Counted from the first letter of the stretch, positions 43,701-56,375 are shown. The stretch: 64,000 nt of DNA from Paracentrotus lividus (GCA_940671915.1 CALNVZ010002100.1:6178942-6242941); one strand, 5' to 3'. The notes: generated by a model from the sequence alone, not told the origin. A program made the numbers and translations.

Positions 43701-46700
43701 CATTTGGCTAGTCCTCTTCTTAAGTTTTGATTTAGCTTTTCGCTGTCAGAACCCTACTATGCTTTGTGAATGCTTTCTTGGCTAGCATTGTACGAGTTTT
43801 AATCTCCCTAGTATTGTAGGCATCCACTAGAGATGACACTTCCAAGGTAAGTGAAGTGGTTAACCTGCTCCGTTTCTTCCCACTGACTTCAATATTTAAG
43901 TCAAACTCCTGTGATCTTGTCACTTTCATTACTTTTGTTTTGTTGATATTTATCCTCATTCCGAAGTCCTCTCCACTGAAACGAGCGAGTCCATAAGGTC
44001 GTGAAGGCTTTCTTCACTATCGCTCACAATGGCCTTATCATCAGCAAACCTTACAGAGTTCACTCTTTCTTCCACCCAATGTGCATCTTCATGTTTGCGA
44101 ATGCTTCTTGCACCATTGCTTCGGCGTAGTACGTTGAACAAGATGGGAGAAAGTGGGCAGCCTTGTCGACTCCTCTCCCAATACTCCCTGGTTCGGAGAT
44201 CACCAGTGTGATGTTCTTATGCCACCATGTCTGTCCTAGGTATAAGTTTTGATGAGGCGTCTTTCCTTCCAGTCTACTCCAACAGACTTTAACACATCCG
44301 TAGCTATAACCCAGTTCATCGATCAAATGCTTTTTCGTAGTCCAAAAAGCAAATATTAAATCCTTCTGTACTTCAGACTACGCTCACAAAGGATTCTCAT
44401 GACTGCTATAGCCTCACGGAGTGCCAAGTCCACTCCGAAAACCAAATTGTTTCGCATCCTATGAAGTCTTCAGCTTTCTTGATCATTCTCCTTGTAACAA
44501 TTTTAAGGACAATCTTTATGCATGGCAAATCAAACTTATAGTGCGAAATCTAGCAGTTGTTGCATTATTTTTCTTGGGTATTGGTATCATGACTGTTCTA
44601 AGAAGTTCTTCTCGGCCAGTTTCCTGTTTCATAGATGATACACACACAATCTTTCCAGCTCTTCTCTCATCTTTCCATCTAGGTTCTTGAAAAGTTCAAT
44701 TGGTAGTTCGTCTCATACCATATGCTCTCTTTCCCTTTATGTCATCAATGGCTTACATATTTCAGAGCTGAGCAAGTGTGGGCCAATGTGTCTTGATCTA
44801 CAGTCTCTTCACTTCCTATGTGTATATCATGCTGCTTTGCATCTTTATCATACAGTTCTTCGATGTGTTCCACCCATCTACGTTGAATGTCTGAATTATC
44901 TGTCAATCTTTCACCAGTTTTGTATCAATGCCTTGGCTTGTTAGCTTTTTCTGTCTGTTCCATTCAGCTCCTGACTTTGTATACAGCATATCAATTCTCC
45001 CCCTTTCTCTAAAGATTCAATTTCCTCACATTGCTCTTTGAGCCATTGTTCTCTTGCTTTGTCTGTCTCTCTTGAAGTTCGTTATTTAATTGCCGATACA
45101 TATGTTTTCCTTCAGTGGTGTCACCCTTCCATCGTCTCCTTTCTTCCATTTTAACAAGCATAGCTGGGTTACCATGGTTTTCTGGGTTCTTGACTTTTGA
45201 GAAGCCGATGGTCTTCTTTGCACTCTCTTGATGTTTTCTTTCAGCGGTCCAGATAGCCTCAGGTTCATCCTTAGGACTTCTCTGTATTGTGGCCATCATC
45301 CTGTCATTTGTAGCTATTCTGTATGGACCATGTCACACTTCAGTTTATCTAGGTTCCATTTCCTTCTAACCTTCCTTCCTTTCAATTTCTTTAGGGTCAA
45401 TGCTGCGTCCATAATGACAAGTTATGGTCAGACCAAATATCTGCACCTGGTAGCATCTGCAGTTTTGGCACCGTTCTGTACCTTTGTCTGATCAGAATGA
45501 AGTCCAGTTGGATCTACGGATATCTCCTGGTTGTTTCCATGTATAGATTCTGCGCTTGTGGTGGTTAACCATGTGTTGGTGATGACTAGATGGTTCCGGT
45601 TACAGAACCCTGCAAGCTTGGACCCCCTTTCGTTGCGTGTTCCAACTCCGAAAGGGCCGATTTCTTTTCCGTCTTGTCCTTCTCCAACTACACTATTGAA
45701 ATCTCCCATTAATTGAGATAATCATTTCCTGTTCGTTTCCCAAAATCTCCTTCTAGCATCTCCATAAACTTCTTCTACTTCTTCATCTTGATAATTGGCT
45801 AGTTGGGAAGTAGATTGATAAAGAAGAATGTCTCTTGGCTCAGAGTGTAGTTTACCATAATCAATCATCAGAGATGATTACACTCCTTTCACTGCCTTCT
45901 GTGCATTTCCTGACAGAGCGAATGCTACTCCTTTCTCCTTCTTCTGAGATCCAGAGTGTATAATACGGATGTCGTCAGTTACCGACACGTTTTTGCTTGG
46001 CGTTTCAATGGAAATGATGTTTGGGTGGAATTTTTTTATACAACACCTTGCTTTACACTTACTTATTTAGGTATATTAATTCTAAGACCCAGGTATTCTT
46101 ATTTATGTAACTACAACACAAAGAATGAAGAAAATTCTGGTTGTGTGTAGGAATTGCCCATATGTAGTAGTATCAACAATTTGTTTAAACCTTTCTTTTA
46201 ATATTTTCAGATTTGAACAACGAAGGAAACTGAAATGAACTATTAGTAAACAGGATTCAGGGATGAATATCTACATGGGTTTGCCATAGCTCAGTCGATA
46301 GAGCACCTGTCTAGTAATCAGGAGGTCTCAGGTTCGAATCCTGATGGCATCCCATTTACTTTGCTAATTTTTCATAGCTGAATTTTCTTAAAACAATTTT
46401 TATGACCCACGTTTTAACTATGAGAAGAGTGCTCTTAGAAATACATCCAGATTACTTGTCACACAATCCCCCCCCCCCCCAAAAAAAGAAGAAATGTGCT
46501 AACGAGTCATAGAATGCACAAAATACTATGGATTCTTCATGTTTTTCTGACTGTTTATCATGCCAATACCTGGTGGTGCCGCAAGGTTTTCTGCTGCTTG
46601 GGTCTTCTACTCCTTATCTATCGATCCTCACAGTACAAGAATTATAATCGATCAACCATAGCATTCTCCTGCAGATCCAGAAACACATCCAGCAGGACGA

Positions 46701-49288
46701 GCTGCTTAGCCCTAATAATCCTCCTATATTCATGTTAATCCTGCCTGTATTCATGTTTTTCAGACCGTTTATCATGCCAATACTTGGTACTGTCGCAAGA
46801 TCTTCTGCTGCCTGGGTCTTCTACTCCTCATCTACCGATCCTCTCAGTACAAGGATTACAATCAAATCAACCACAGCATTCTCCTGCAGATCCAGAAACA
46901 CATCCAGCAGGGGAAGCTACTTGGCCCTAATAACCTCCCTGCACTGGGTGTAGAGATTGGGGCTGCCCAGAGAACTGCCACTCTGTCTATCGCCTCGCCA
47001 CACACAGTGCCTGCCATTCAAGATAGAGGTGACCAAAGAAGTATGTTTGCATGTTACAGTTCGACCTCGCGAATGTGGCCATCAATTAACTGGCCACAAT
47101 AAAAGGGGTCGGAATGTATTTCATTTTGATTTTATATATCCTAACCATTATACATTGTCAGTGTCAAACTTTTAGAAACCAAGTCTAACATACTTTCTCT
47201 AAAGGTATGTTCTTACATTCATGATATTGTTTTAACAATCTAAATTGCCTCCCATGAAAATACTTTCAAGCTTCATTTTTCATACCTTTTATAAAAACAG
47301 CTTTTGCATCCTATACTCCACTTGAGAGTTTGGCAAATTATTGACAACTTCTATTTTTTTTAAACCAGAAATCAAACCACCGTCAAGACATGACATCACA
47401 GGGTTCAGTAGCGACAGTGACCCTGACATGACCTTTAACCCTGAGAATTTGGCATCTTCAGATTTGCACAATTACTCCAGCTCTTCCGACCAAAGTTTTG
47501 TTACTGTTGAATCAGCCAGTAGGAAGCAGAGTACAGATTCAACAACACCATTCCATTGTAAGTATTCTATTGATTTGTATGTTTATGACAATATATCCCA
47601 GCCTCATTCATGAATTTTTAATCATGTCAATAGATGTGAGGTGATGATCTGTTTTTTTTTTTACCATTTATGGTTGAAATATCAGAAGTGATTATGCAAA
47701 TTAGAGACAAATAATATATTACCAATGGTCAAGACTATATGAACATATATATGACTATATTCTTCAATTTTTATTAAATTTAGTTGTCCAGGGTGTCTAA
47801 TGACATAAATGGTTTAGAACAAGATAAATGTGCTTCTTTTCCGCAACTTTAACCCAACCCCACCCCCCCCCCCCCCCCCCCCCACTATTTTGGCAAAATT
47901 TTATGGAAAGCTTATGAAATCTCAGCAGAAAACAATTTTTGTTAGAAATATGTTAACAAAAATGTTGAGAGTGGGTGAGATGCCCATTGCCCCCCCCCCC
48001 GGCATCCTGATAAGCTTTAACCGACATTGACAAGGTTATTGATTTGAAGGTTTCTTGACCAAAGAAAAATGGATGTAGCTAATTTATATATTTCCTGCTG
48101 TAGGGCAGGTTTAAAGAATTTTCATTTCAATTTTTACGGGAGAAAAAAATCTTTTGTCCATGGATGATTGATTCCTCTTTGGTTCGTGTGTTACAGCCAA
48201 ATTTCCATCAACATCGTATGGATTACAAATGGATGATCAAGGATCTTCAGTAAAACGGAAACGAGGTCGACCAAAGGGAAGTAAAAACAAGACTTCAAGA
48301 GAAGGAACACCCATTGCTGTAAGTTTGGAAGTATTTTGATATTGTTTTCATACCATTCTTACAATATGTTGAGGTGCAATGGCTATCCTCACATTTTGTA
48401 GTTTAAGAACACAAGATAAAGAGAGATTAATTTGCAAATTTAACAGCTTTATTATGTGTTGCTAATTCTTATTTGCTTTGTGAAGGATGATAGTACATTA
48501 CATAGTACATTAGATAGTACAGCACATTGAATGGAGGTAAAATGCTAGGGAGAAAACATCCGAATTTTTCATTAGACCTGAAGCTCTTTTAAAATGTATA
48601 TTTAAGATGGTAAAATTCTGTGTAATAAAGCTATCAACTGCTTTGGGAAAGAGGTATAGATTTAGGAAGTAATGGTTGGAAGAGTTAACAAATCAGGTAT
48701 TACCATAAAGTATAGCTAAGTTAAAAATAAAAGAATAAATTAGTTTCTCATCCAGGCCAACATAACTTTTTCTGCCACATAAAAAAAAAAAAAAATTTCC
48801 AAGGAATTAAAAAAAAACAATTGATTTCTGCTGTTTTTTTTTTTTTCTTGGGGGGGGGGGGAGGGGACAAAGAAGACAAGTGCCCTCGTCCTCCTTTTTA
48901 AAAAGATCTAGGATGAGAAACTTATTCTTTTACTTTGCCTGATACCTGCTAACATGCTTTTTTTTTTTTTTGTATGATCTTTTTTCATGTAATTTGTTAT
49001 TTGTTTTAACATATTTTCTTCTAATAATCTTCCTTTTCTTTTCATTTACAGAACTTGAACTTCCAGTCCCCGTACAACCTCCGTCAGCGGACCCCTCACC
49101 AGTCCCCCAACCCTATCTTAGACCTTGAAACAACCATGATGTTTGCTCATCATGTAGAGAGCCTAGCTAGCAGGCACTATGTCATCCAGAGAAAGACCCC
49201 ATCGTCCTCTAGTGGATCCAGGAGAAGTAGAAGTCCAGGCAAGTCTAGGAAGGGTCCAGCTTTCTTCTCATCCGATGACGAGCCTTGA
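37717..49288 (+). CDS. Brambleberry (Kar5/GEX1 family) nuclear membrane fusion protein
   Basis: Eight coding exons join in phase: 37717-37969, 39371-39585, 40046-40249, 40932-41198, 46764-47040, 47369-47557, 48197-48318, 49052-49288, giving 587 aa. Two in-frame stops in the same exon precede the ATG. The layout is: signal peptide (about 1-25); a Cys-rich Kar5-type domain with SCWINALEAV, DDEQSRMALTLANCHL and YPCDE; a coiled coil (about 155-260); three hydrophobic membrane spans (about 262-285, 290-310, 322-340); and a polar tail with an AT-hook, KRKRGRPKGSKNK (488-500), and a Ser/Arg-rich end. Kar5, GEX1 and zebrafish Brambleberry act in the nuclear envelope when nuclei or karyomeres fuse, so a role in pronuclear fusion or early cleavage is likely. 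The exon 6 donor could instead be at 47029; both keep frame. Confidence 0.9.
38083..38760. mobile_element. TA-flanked long-hairpin transposon with CAGTGCATCCC ends
   Basis: TA at 38081-38082 and 38761-38762. The ends are CAGTGCATCCCAAAAAGAAC and its complement, and pairing continues deep inside: GGTTATGGAACGCCATGAA pairs with TTCATGGCGTTCCATAACC. The whole 678 bp is close to a single imperfect palindrome. No coding capacity. It lies in the Brambleberry intron between exons 2 and 3 and shares its outer 10 bp with the element at 15477-15996. Confidence 0.8.
40390..40860. mobile_element. Diverged relative of the 6329-6904 element
   Basis: The phrases GAGATCAGTGATGAG, CCAATTGGGCAATGCCGGCA and the following GGGGAACTCCTCC correspond in order to parts of the TTAA-flanked element at 6329. 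A complementary arm is visible near 40660-40725. Ends were not resolved. It lies in the Brambleberry intron between exons 4 and 5. Confidence 0.4.
41343..46159. mobile_element. GGGCAATTCC-ended DNA transposon, split by a LINE
   Basis: The ends are GGACAATTCCAC at the left and the complement of GGGCAATTCC at the right, with ATAT on both sides (41339-41342 and 46160-46163), a 4-bp target duplication. After removal of the LINE at 43270-45972 about 2.1 kb remains, without clear coding capacity. The interior repeats the palindrome GTAACGTCAGTTAC at about 41711, 41877, 41899, 43049, 43062 and the LINE junction. A second copy of the family lies at 51343-52226. Four-bp duplications occur in the Sola superfamily, but the assignment is open. 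Confidence 0.75.
43270..45972 (-). mobile_element. LINE (endonuclease plus reverse transcriptase), decayed, with 8-bp target duplication
   Basis: CGTCAGTT occurs on both sides (43262-43269 and 45973-45980). Reading on the minus strand: an apurinic-type endonuclease with MGDFNSVVGEGQDG, GPFGVGTRNERG and NHLVITNTW at 45709-45500, then reverse transcriptase remnants with VNSVRFADDKAIVSDSEES at about 44110-44030, MRININKTKVMK at about 43955, and a C-terminal SETWT-like part at about 43680. Endonuclease-first order fits RTE/CR1-type non-LTR elements. Several stops and frameshifts break the frame. The 3' end is an AAG-rich tail at 43270-43280. The length of 2.7 kb suggests a nearly full copy of an RTE-size element. 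Confidence 0.85.
46280..46352 (+). tRNA. tRNA-Thr(AGT)-like gene or pseudogene
   Basis: A 73-bp cloverleaf can be drawn: D arm GCTC/GAGC, anticodon loop CTAGTAA (anticodon AGT, Thr), T arm TCAGG-TTCGAAT-CCTGA. Box A (TAGCTCAGTCGATAGAGC) and box B (GGTTCGAATCC) look intact. The acceptor stem pairs at only five of seven positions, and the base of the anticodon stem has a T-T mismatch. It lies inside the Brambleberry intron. It is probably a pseudogene or the head of a tRNA-derived SINE; a working tRNA is less likely. Confidence 0.55.
46550..46725 (+). pseudogene. Decayed duplicate of Brambleberry exon 6
   Basis: About 176 bp match the coding exon at 46764 onward, with the same preceding TTCATGTTTTTC intron sequence, so the unit of duplication is about 210 bp. 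Translation gives VYHANTWWCRKVFCC and LGLLLLIYRSSQYK before a one-base deletion shifts the frame. The acceptor AG has become TG. It should therefore be skipped in splicing. Confidence 0.85.
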
Positions 49289-49315
49289 GTGAGAAGGATA
49301 GCCAAGGAACCTCCA

Positions 49316-49482
49316 GGGGGTGTTTCAACAAGTCGTTCATAAAGTTACGAATGACTTTACGAACGACTGGTTCAAGTTTTCGGGGGATATACTAATTATA
49401 TGCTGGAACAGTTTAGCACAAGAAATGGTCACAAGTCAGGCCTACAGTCGTTCGTAATACAAACGTCTTGGTGAAACACAGC
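49316..49482. mobile_element. Hairpin MITE, GGGGGTGTTTCAACAAG family, copy 1
   Basis: Left arm GGTGTTTCAACAAGTCGTTC, right arm GACGTCTTGGTGAAACAC-like complement (TACAAACGTCTTGGTGAAAC). Inner arms repeat GTCGTTCGTAA and TTACGAACGAC. It begins 28 bp after the Brambleberry stop codon, so it lies in the 3' UTR. Confidence 0.7.
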
Positions 49483-49485
49483 CTT

Positions 49486-49652
49486 GGGTGGTGTTTCGAC
49501 AAGTCATTAGTATAAAGTTTTTTTAAAATCTATGAATGATTGGTGATCAGTTCTTGTGCTAAATGATTTAGAATTTGATTAGTTTAACCCCCAAGAACAT
49601 TTGTTCGTAAAGTCATTCGTAACTTTAGGAAAGACTTTATGAAGCACCACCC
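49486..49652. mobile_element. Hairpin MITE, same family, copy 2
   Basis: Starts GGGTGGTGTTTCGACAAGTC only three bases after copy 1 and ends GAAGCACCACCC. The inner arms carry AGTCATT and AAGTCATTCGTAAC. A third copy lies at 59991-60151. Confidence 0.65.
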
Positions 49653-49854
49653 TGGACTGGTTAGATTTTACAAATAAGACATAGATAATGTTTTTATTGC
49701 CAATACATGTATGCTGATGTGTGTTGCTAATGTCATCTTCCACTAGTGGTACTTTTAAACTTGATTTTTCCATTTAATCGTAAGTTTGATTCAGAAGGGT
49801 ATTAAAAATTTTGCTTCCAATATACATGTACGTACCATACTGCAGAAACTTAGT

Positions 49855-49915
49855 AAGTCTACTAAGCAACTACGGTCCCTACACGCTTAGTGCATTTTAG
49901 TTGTTTAGTAGACTT
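49855..49915. repeat. Small inverted repeat
   Basis: TCTACTAAGCAACTA pairs with TAGTTGTTTAGTAGA across a loop of about 28 bases. It abuts the palindromic element at 49920. Confidence 0.6.
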
Positions 49916-49919
49916 ATAC

Positions 49920-50064
49920 GCCCGAATTCACAAACGTGGTTTAGTTAGTCCATGGTCTAAATCAGGTGGTTTGTGAATACCAAAATTTAGACCATGGTCT
50001 AAATCCGTGGTTTAAACAATTGATTTAGACCATGGACTAACTAAACCACGTTTGTGAATTCGGG
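49920..50064. mobile_element. Palindromic MITE with GCCCGAATTCACAAACGTGG ends
   Basis: A near-perfect palindrome of 145 bp. The left end GCCCGAATTCACAAACGTGG is matched exactly by the complement of the right end. The core word CCATGGTCTAAAT or its complement recurs four times, so the arms are themselves built from repeats. Confidence 0.8.
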
Positions 50065-51144
50065 CCATTGAATTTGGCCCTTGATGAACTGTTTTGAGCA
50101 ATATTACTCGATCATGCTTCGCTTTGATCATGCATAGTGTATATAATGCGTTTAATCATATTCAACATGTGATTAAAGCTAATCTAGTGTTGTAGCCATG
50201 AGATTGAATTGTGGAAGAGACTGCCTCAAAGTGATGGGAAATGTTGAAAGCAATGCACCTAAGAATTATTTATTCATGTGAGGTTTTGGAATCAAGAAAA
50301 TGATAAGAAATTTACCAAATTCTTTTGAGAGTAACATGCTTTGCACACAAAAATGCATGTATGGGACTATATGTACACGTGCTCACATGTTCGGGACCCG
50401 AACATATCAGCTTTTTATGTCATATTATCACTATAACGGCATTTGAAGAGCAATCCTTTTCAGTGGAACTTTCTACTATAAAATTCTTCCGTAATAGCTT
50501 GAAAATAATTTAAAAGCTCACAATTATTTTGTTGACCTATGGTTTACCTTTCCCACTACACTAGATTCTCTTTAACCCTAAAAGGGCCAGAGTATTTTGT
50601 CACATCATGGCTGAGAGGGAGCCAGGTTTGAGGGGGGGGGGTGTAGTGATTTGCATGGGATCTCAGCCATAGAGTGACTGAAATTTCAGTTATCAGCTAT
50701 TATTATTATTGAGTCGCTACTGTACAGTTGATGGGATAGGGTTAAGCTTTACAATACCTGATGGTCAAAACTACATAGATTTGGTATCAAAAGATAGTGC
50801 GAAAAGGTTACAGTGCAAAAATAGAAACAACAATATATTGGATATATTGTGGCAAACATACAGGGGGAATTTGCCCCTGCCTCCCTTCCCTCAGTTCTTT
50901 TAGGGTTTGAAGGAATCTTATATAAAAATCTCTGAAATGAAGCGCTATTAGAATATACTTCACTCCATGCTCTGTATATCATGTTGATGACTTTTTTTTA
51001 TCATGTCAATGTTAGGAAAAATAATGTTTTCTGGGATTTATAAAAGAATTTGATAGCAATGTATTGTACTATTTAACAGTAATTTTATGTATTCATATCT
51101 ATCATGCATTTTTAAAGATATTCCATTATAAATACATTGGACAA

Positions 51145-51308
51145 TATTCTGAACAGAAGACTAAGTTTGTACGAGTTGAAGTTCGTGCAAAGCTATAGTG
51201 CAATTTATTTGTCTGATGCATTGATGTCAGTCAACATCAGACAAAAGGATCACACAATACCTTCGCACAAACTTCAACTCGTATAAGCTTAGTCTTCGCT
51301 CCAGAATA
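51145..51308. mobile_element. Hairpin MITE with TATTCTGGAGCGAAGAC-like ends
   Basis: AGACTAAGTTTGTACGAGTT at the left pairs with AACTCGTATAAGCTTAGTCT at the right, and both continue to GAAGTTtGTGC. A further inner pair is TTGTCTGATG and CATCAGACAA. A degraded relative (CAAACTTCAACTCGTACAAA) lies at about 54910-54945. Confidence 0.7.
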
Positions 51309-51342
51309 CAGGTTACTGGTTTCAGATTAATTATCATCATAG

Positions 51343-52226
51343 GGGCAATTCCACAGAAATCCGGACATGACATCAAAAAAAAAGAAGCAGTAGCGGACGC
51401 AGACCGGAGTCACACAATGAACTTACCGGGCCCATGCGTAAACATAATAGAGCCGCTTTTGTCCCCAGACAATTGGGCCCCCGAAATGCATTCAATTCGA
51501 TTTTCTTGGATCCGCGCCTGAGAAGTGTGTGTCCCAAGTTATTTAAATTATTTATCTTAATCCTAAAATCATGGTTGTTGTTAGATATACAAAATCTTTC
51601 AAATTCATGAAAAAAATTATTTAATTTTCGTTGATTTCAATGAAATCTGTAACCCTCATTAAAAACGAATATGTGGGAAACTAATTTAGCAAAATTCACT
51701 CTTTTTGCAGATTTTGATGGTTTCATTTATTATTTTTCCCTAATTTTTTTCCAAGGTGGAAAGGGTGAATACTTTGGTGTATTCCAAAAGTCATGGAACA
51801 TTAGTAAATTGCAAAGGGACGAAAAGCAGGGCAGATGTAATGTCAGTTACAGTAAATTTGCTATAGCGTAAAAGATAAATATACAAATTACTTTCTTTTG
51901 TTTGCACATCTTTAATGAAATGTCTAGGTATGATATCCTATCAAAGGTATCACTCTACCATGTCTCGGACATGAGATAATGTGATTGGAATCCATACCAT
52001 CAAAATCCATGTCTGTTTTCTGGAACGTCAGTTACCGACATATATGTTCGTCATTTCATAGGAAAAAAAAGTTTGGTCTAATTTTTTTTTGCCCAATCCC
52101 TTCAGTATCATGAGATAATTAAGCTGTATTGATTGGAAGACCAATATATTATTATCAATCGAGTTACAATACAAACAATCAAGAAATTTCATATTGTGTG
52201 TAACGTCAGTTACCGTGGAATTGCCC
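51343..52226. mobile_element. GGGCAATTCC-ended DNA transposon, second copy
   Basis: The ends are GGGCAATTCCACAGAAATCC and GTGGAATTGCCC, with ATAG on both sides (51339-51342 and 52227-52230). It contains the GTAACGTCAGTTAC palindrome in several states (about 51838, 52023, 52199). A hAT-like MITE (51388-51520) is inserted near its left end. No coding capacity. Confidence 0.75.
51388..51520. mobile_element. hAT-like MITE nested in the GGGCAATTCC element
   Basis: Starts CAGTAGCGGACGCAGACC and ends TTGGATCCGCGCCTG. AGAAG is present on both sides but offset, so the 8-bp duplication is not clean. About 133 bp. Confidence 0.5.
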
Positions 52227-54253
52227 ATAGGATGATAGATGGATCTCAAAGAGAAAAAGTATTTGGTGTACACAAGTTTGTATGATGGCTGAAGCTCAGT
52301 ATCTCTTGAACCAGTACTCTACCCTTACTATTGAGTATTTGCTTTATGTTCGGGTACTATTTGACCAAAGAAAATGTTTACTATTTAATAATTATGTTTG
52401 CTTTAAAATATGATTGCATAAATTTTTTCTCTTGCTGATCTATACTTAGAATTGTGTTCAATAATCTATACTTTTTGAGACAACATAAAAACACATTCAT
52501 TTCTTTTGTTAGTGGGGGTGATTTATTCATCATCCCCCCAGCAACAAAAGAAAGCATGTCCAGCTCTACGCCAGTGTTTCTTGATGACTGCTCTGGCAAA
52601 CCACCTCCTCAAACGTTGATGGGCATCATGTCTTTGTTCCCCCATAATCTTGATTTAACTGGGCAGAAATTATGTTAGCATTTATCAACTTTTTAAAGAT
52701 TGCCTGTGTCAGGGCTCCAACAGGATTTTTGTGCATTGCATTCCTGTTACAATGTCAAGGTGTAAAGTTACAGAGTTAAGATTTGGATCCGTCCGTTTGT
52801 TCCCACCATTATGCATAGTTTATGTCAATTTACAATTACAGTCTGTTCCTGTTACAATGAGCAGGTATACAATGATTCTGTGTAATGCAATGCAAATATT
52901 CTGTTTCCAATCTCAAAATATATTGGGTAAAGCTATATATTGTATAAGCCATATACTTCGCGTACAGATATTTTCATGGTTGTGGACTGTTTTGGGACGT
53001 TCAGGAGGTGTAAAATTCATGACATTTGTGATGTTTCCAGTTGAGTAAATGGCCATGTATCAAAGTAGAATTTTTTGCAAAAACAAAACCACCGCAAATA
53101 CTGCATATACATTGTACATTACTCATGATAGTATGAATTCCCAACTTTAAACAAAAATCTTCTATTTTATTATGTCAGAAGATGACTTTTAACTGGTAAT
53201 CTAGTATGAATATATTCATCCTGAATTTGTAACTTTATATAATATATTAATTCCATACGTGCATACAATTCTTGATACGACAGGCAACTTTGCCTGAGTT
53301 GAATAATTACCTAAGACTAAGATCTTTTCAAGTCATCTTCTCTTTATATTCTGTTGTTTTTAATCCTTCTTAAGTCAAATATTTTGTATGAAGTCTACCG
53401 GTAAGCTATTTCCCAGCAGATTCAATTCAGGCAAGTTTTACTGTATATTGAAGTAAGATGAGAGAGTAATGAGAAGTATCAAACATTTGATGACCAAAAA
53501 GATTTCATGCATCAGTCAGCGATGTTTGTAGTTGGAAACAAGGTTTACTGAAATTTAAAAGTTTACTATTCATGAAAATTATTATAGGGTCAGTAGGTAT
53601 TAAAACATCCTTTACTGATACATATTCCATTTTGAATTTTAAATTATGAAATTTTAAATTCAGAATATATATATGACTACTTGCAATATTTCAATAAAAT
53701 ACATTTTTTGCTCTAAAGATTATTGTTTGTATGACTTTTCCCATTGGAGAGATTTTACGTTGATTAATAATCATTTGCACAGTTTACATGTTATTCTGTC
53801 AAGCTTAACCGAGTGATAGGGTAAGAGAGAGAGAGAATGAATGCAATCGTTTCATTCATCATTTTAGAAACTTCATAAAAAATATAAGTGGGAGTATATT
53901 TGATTAGAAATAGCTTGAAATACTTGTTTTTCTCTGCTTCAAGTGTGGATATAATTTTATTTCTTGGGCTACCAAATAAAAAAAAGAAAAAGAAATGTAT
54001 TACACCAGAGATGCCAACGTAACCAAAATATTTGAAACGGCTGAATCAAATGCATTCTCATGACAGAAAGTATAACATTTGTTGTCATTAAATTTTGGGA
54101 ATGCATTCAAATTTAAATATTTCTTTCTCTTATGACCCCGACATATCTTCAGCTGTTTCAACTATCTGTGTTAGTATCGTTCTACTTTCTAATTATTATG
54201 TAGGGTAGGTATTTGTTGTCATCAACTACACATATTACAAATTATCACTTGTA

Positions 54254-55005
54254 CAGTTCACTCCTATTATAATGACCATCTCCTGGGGGGCATTTTATGA
54301 AAGGACTTGTCAGACGTTTTATCTGACAAATTTGCTCTCAGCCAATCAGATGAAAGCATTTCAATAGCTTATAGCAGTTTGTTGGATAAAACGTCCAAGT
54401 CCTTTCATGAAATGCCCCCCAGGTCCCATATTCATAGCACCTCCATAGGCCTATTTACATGTATCACCTAACTGTGTACTGTACCCTATGTAATTGGTTG
54501 ACAACTAGCTTTATTAAGGTTTTCTGAATACATTTTACTGACATTTTCATGTGATTAATTTTTCGCGCTGAGCAACCTCAAAACATATTCATGAGTTCTT
54601 AAGTTTGCGCTACATTTATGTAAGAACGAAATTGACCCGATTCAAAACGTGCATAAGAAAGCATACTCATATATTTGCGTGTTTTTAAGTTCGCGTTTGC
54701 CAATTTTTGCGTGAAATCCGCGAAAATTAATGCACCGCAATATTTCCACGAGTACAGTATAGGCCCTGGTCCAAATTTCAAACATAATTTTGCACATGTG
54801 TCTATGAGTCAATGTCCCATATTCTAAACTAAAGATTGAGCTTGAATGATTGGAAGTTTGCCTAGTGCTATTTTGCAATCCTTTTGTCTGACAGAAGGAT
54901 GGCACTGCACAAACTTCAACTCGTACAAACTCTGTCCTCATTTCAGGATATGAGCCTATGTGTCTAGTGTAACAAGATTTCATTATAATAAATGGGAGTA
55001 GACTG
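54254..55005. mobile_element. pogo/Tigger-like element with nested MITE
   Basis: Flanked by TA (54252-54253, 55006-55007). The left end is CAGTTCACTCCTATTATAATGA and the complement of the right end is CAGTCTACTCCCATTTATTATAATGA. The MITE at 54285-54420 is inserted 31 bp inside the left end. No transposase was recognised. Confidence 0.65.
54285..54420. mobile_element. Hairpin MITE with GGGGGGCATTTYATGAAA ends
   Basis: Left arm GGGGGGCATTTTATGAAAGG, ACTTGTCAGACGTTTTATC; right arm its complement, ending TTTCATGAAATGCCCCCC. Same family as 20593-20737. Confidence 0.75.
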
Positions 55006-56052
55006 TAAAAAAATTTCATATTCATGTAAAGTGGATGAAAATGTGTATAAGACAAAGATGACAATTTACATATATATATGTTTTTTCATATATTGATTAA
55101 TTTATTGCAATGGAATGTATACAACAACATTGTAAATAGTGACTGTATGTTATGGCAAAACACTTATTTCTTGATTATTCTTCTTGAAGTTAAATAGCAC
55201 CCAAATGGAAGATTATCTATTATTGTAAATGTAACAAAAACTACACATATACAAGATACTACTGAAATAACAAATAAATTAGTCAAAACGAGGTACTAAT
55301 CTACCAAATGGGGCCTTACAGAACTGCCCCTTTGCTATCATCAAACTATTTCCCCTCCCAGGATCAATGTTTCTGAACAAGGATATTGGCGAGTATAAGG
55401 TCCAAGGTCCTATACATTCAAAACTTTTTTGGGTTAACTCATACGCATGCCGTCAAATGAGTTGTATTTACAGGGCAAACATTTCAAGTGTAACATTGAC
55501 AGATAATACAACATCCTTGGAATGTTTTGCAATCAAGCATATATGAAAACGTACTACTCTGTATCATTCATCAAATATAAGAACATGTTTTATAATGGTG
55601 TTTTCCTTACAAATCTCACTATATTTCAGCATGAATGTGAGTGGTATAAAGCCTTTTTATCATTACAAGTATATATACTCCCATTGCCTAATAATTTTTT
55701 TGTCATATTTTTAAAAATATTAACTTCCAGTTAACAATGTCAATGTAGACAAACAAGGCATTTTTTTAATGTGGAGGTGCTGAGCAAAATAGAGGGGGGG
55801 GGGGGGCTGAACAGGCTAAAAATCACTATTACATGGTCATTTTTGCATTCTTGGACACATTTGCTTATAGGGGCTGAAACCTCAACTCCCCCCCTCCCCC
55901 TCTCGGCTCCTGTGATTAATGCAAAGGATTTTCACATCACATCGACAGCATGGATTCTTCAATTTAATGCCAATAATATGCAACACATTGTTCAAGTGTT
56001 AGTTGGAATGGTTAGAAACCTACAATGTCTAACATAGACATGTCGTAGAAGA

Positions 56053-56375
56053 TTTGTTGTCTAGTGGTCTCACCACTTGACTGTAAATTCAAAGACCGCG
56101 TATTTGATTCCTGTCACTGGTACTTATGTCCCTTGAGCAAGGCATTTTATCTACATGCTTGACCCCATCCAAGGTGATAAAATGGGTACCCAGTAGGATT
56201 GCGAATACTATGTGGTTCACTTTAGCATGTGTGCACCTAACAGGTGACCAGCTGGAATGCTCCTTAAGCAGTGGAGATTGTGCACTGTAAAAATTGTGGG
56301 ATCTTAAAATGAATCCAATGACCGGGGTAATAATATACTGTATAAGCGCTTTGGTCTTAACAGGTAAAGCGCTAT
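56053..56375 (+). mobile_element. tRNA-derived SINE
   Basis: The head resembles a tRNA promoter: GTCTAGTGGTCTCACCAC (box A region) and GTATTTGATTCCTG (box B region). The body has CTTATGTCCCTTGAGCAAGG, then AAAATGGGTACCCAGTAGG, and the tail has ATAAGCGCTTTGG and TAAAGCGCTATTA. This body and tail style is common in deuterostome SINEs. The copy is mildly decayed. Confidence 0.7.
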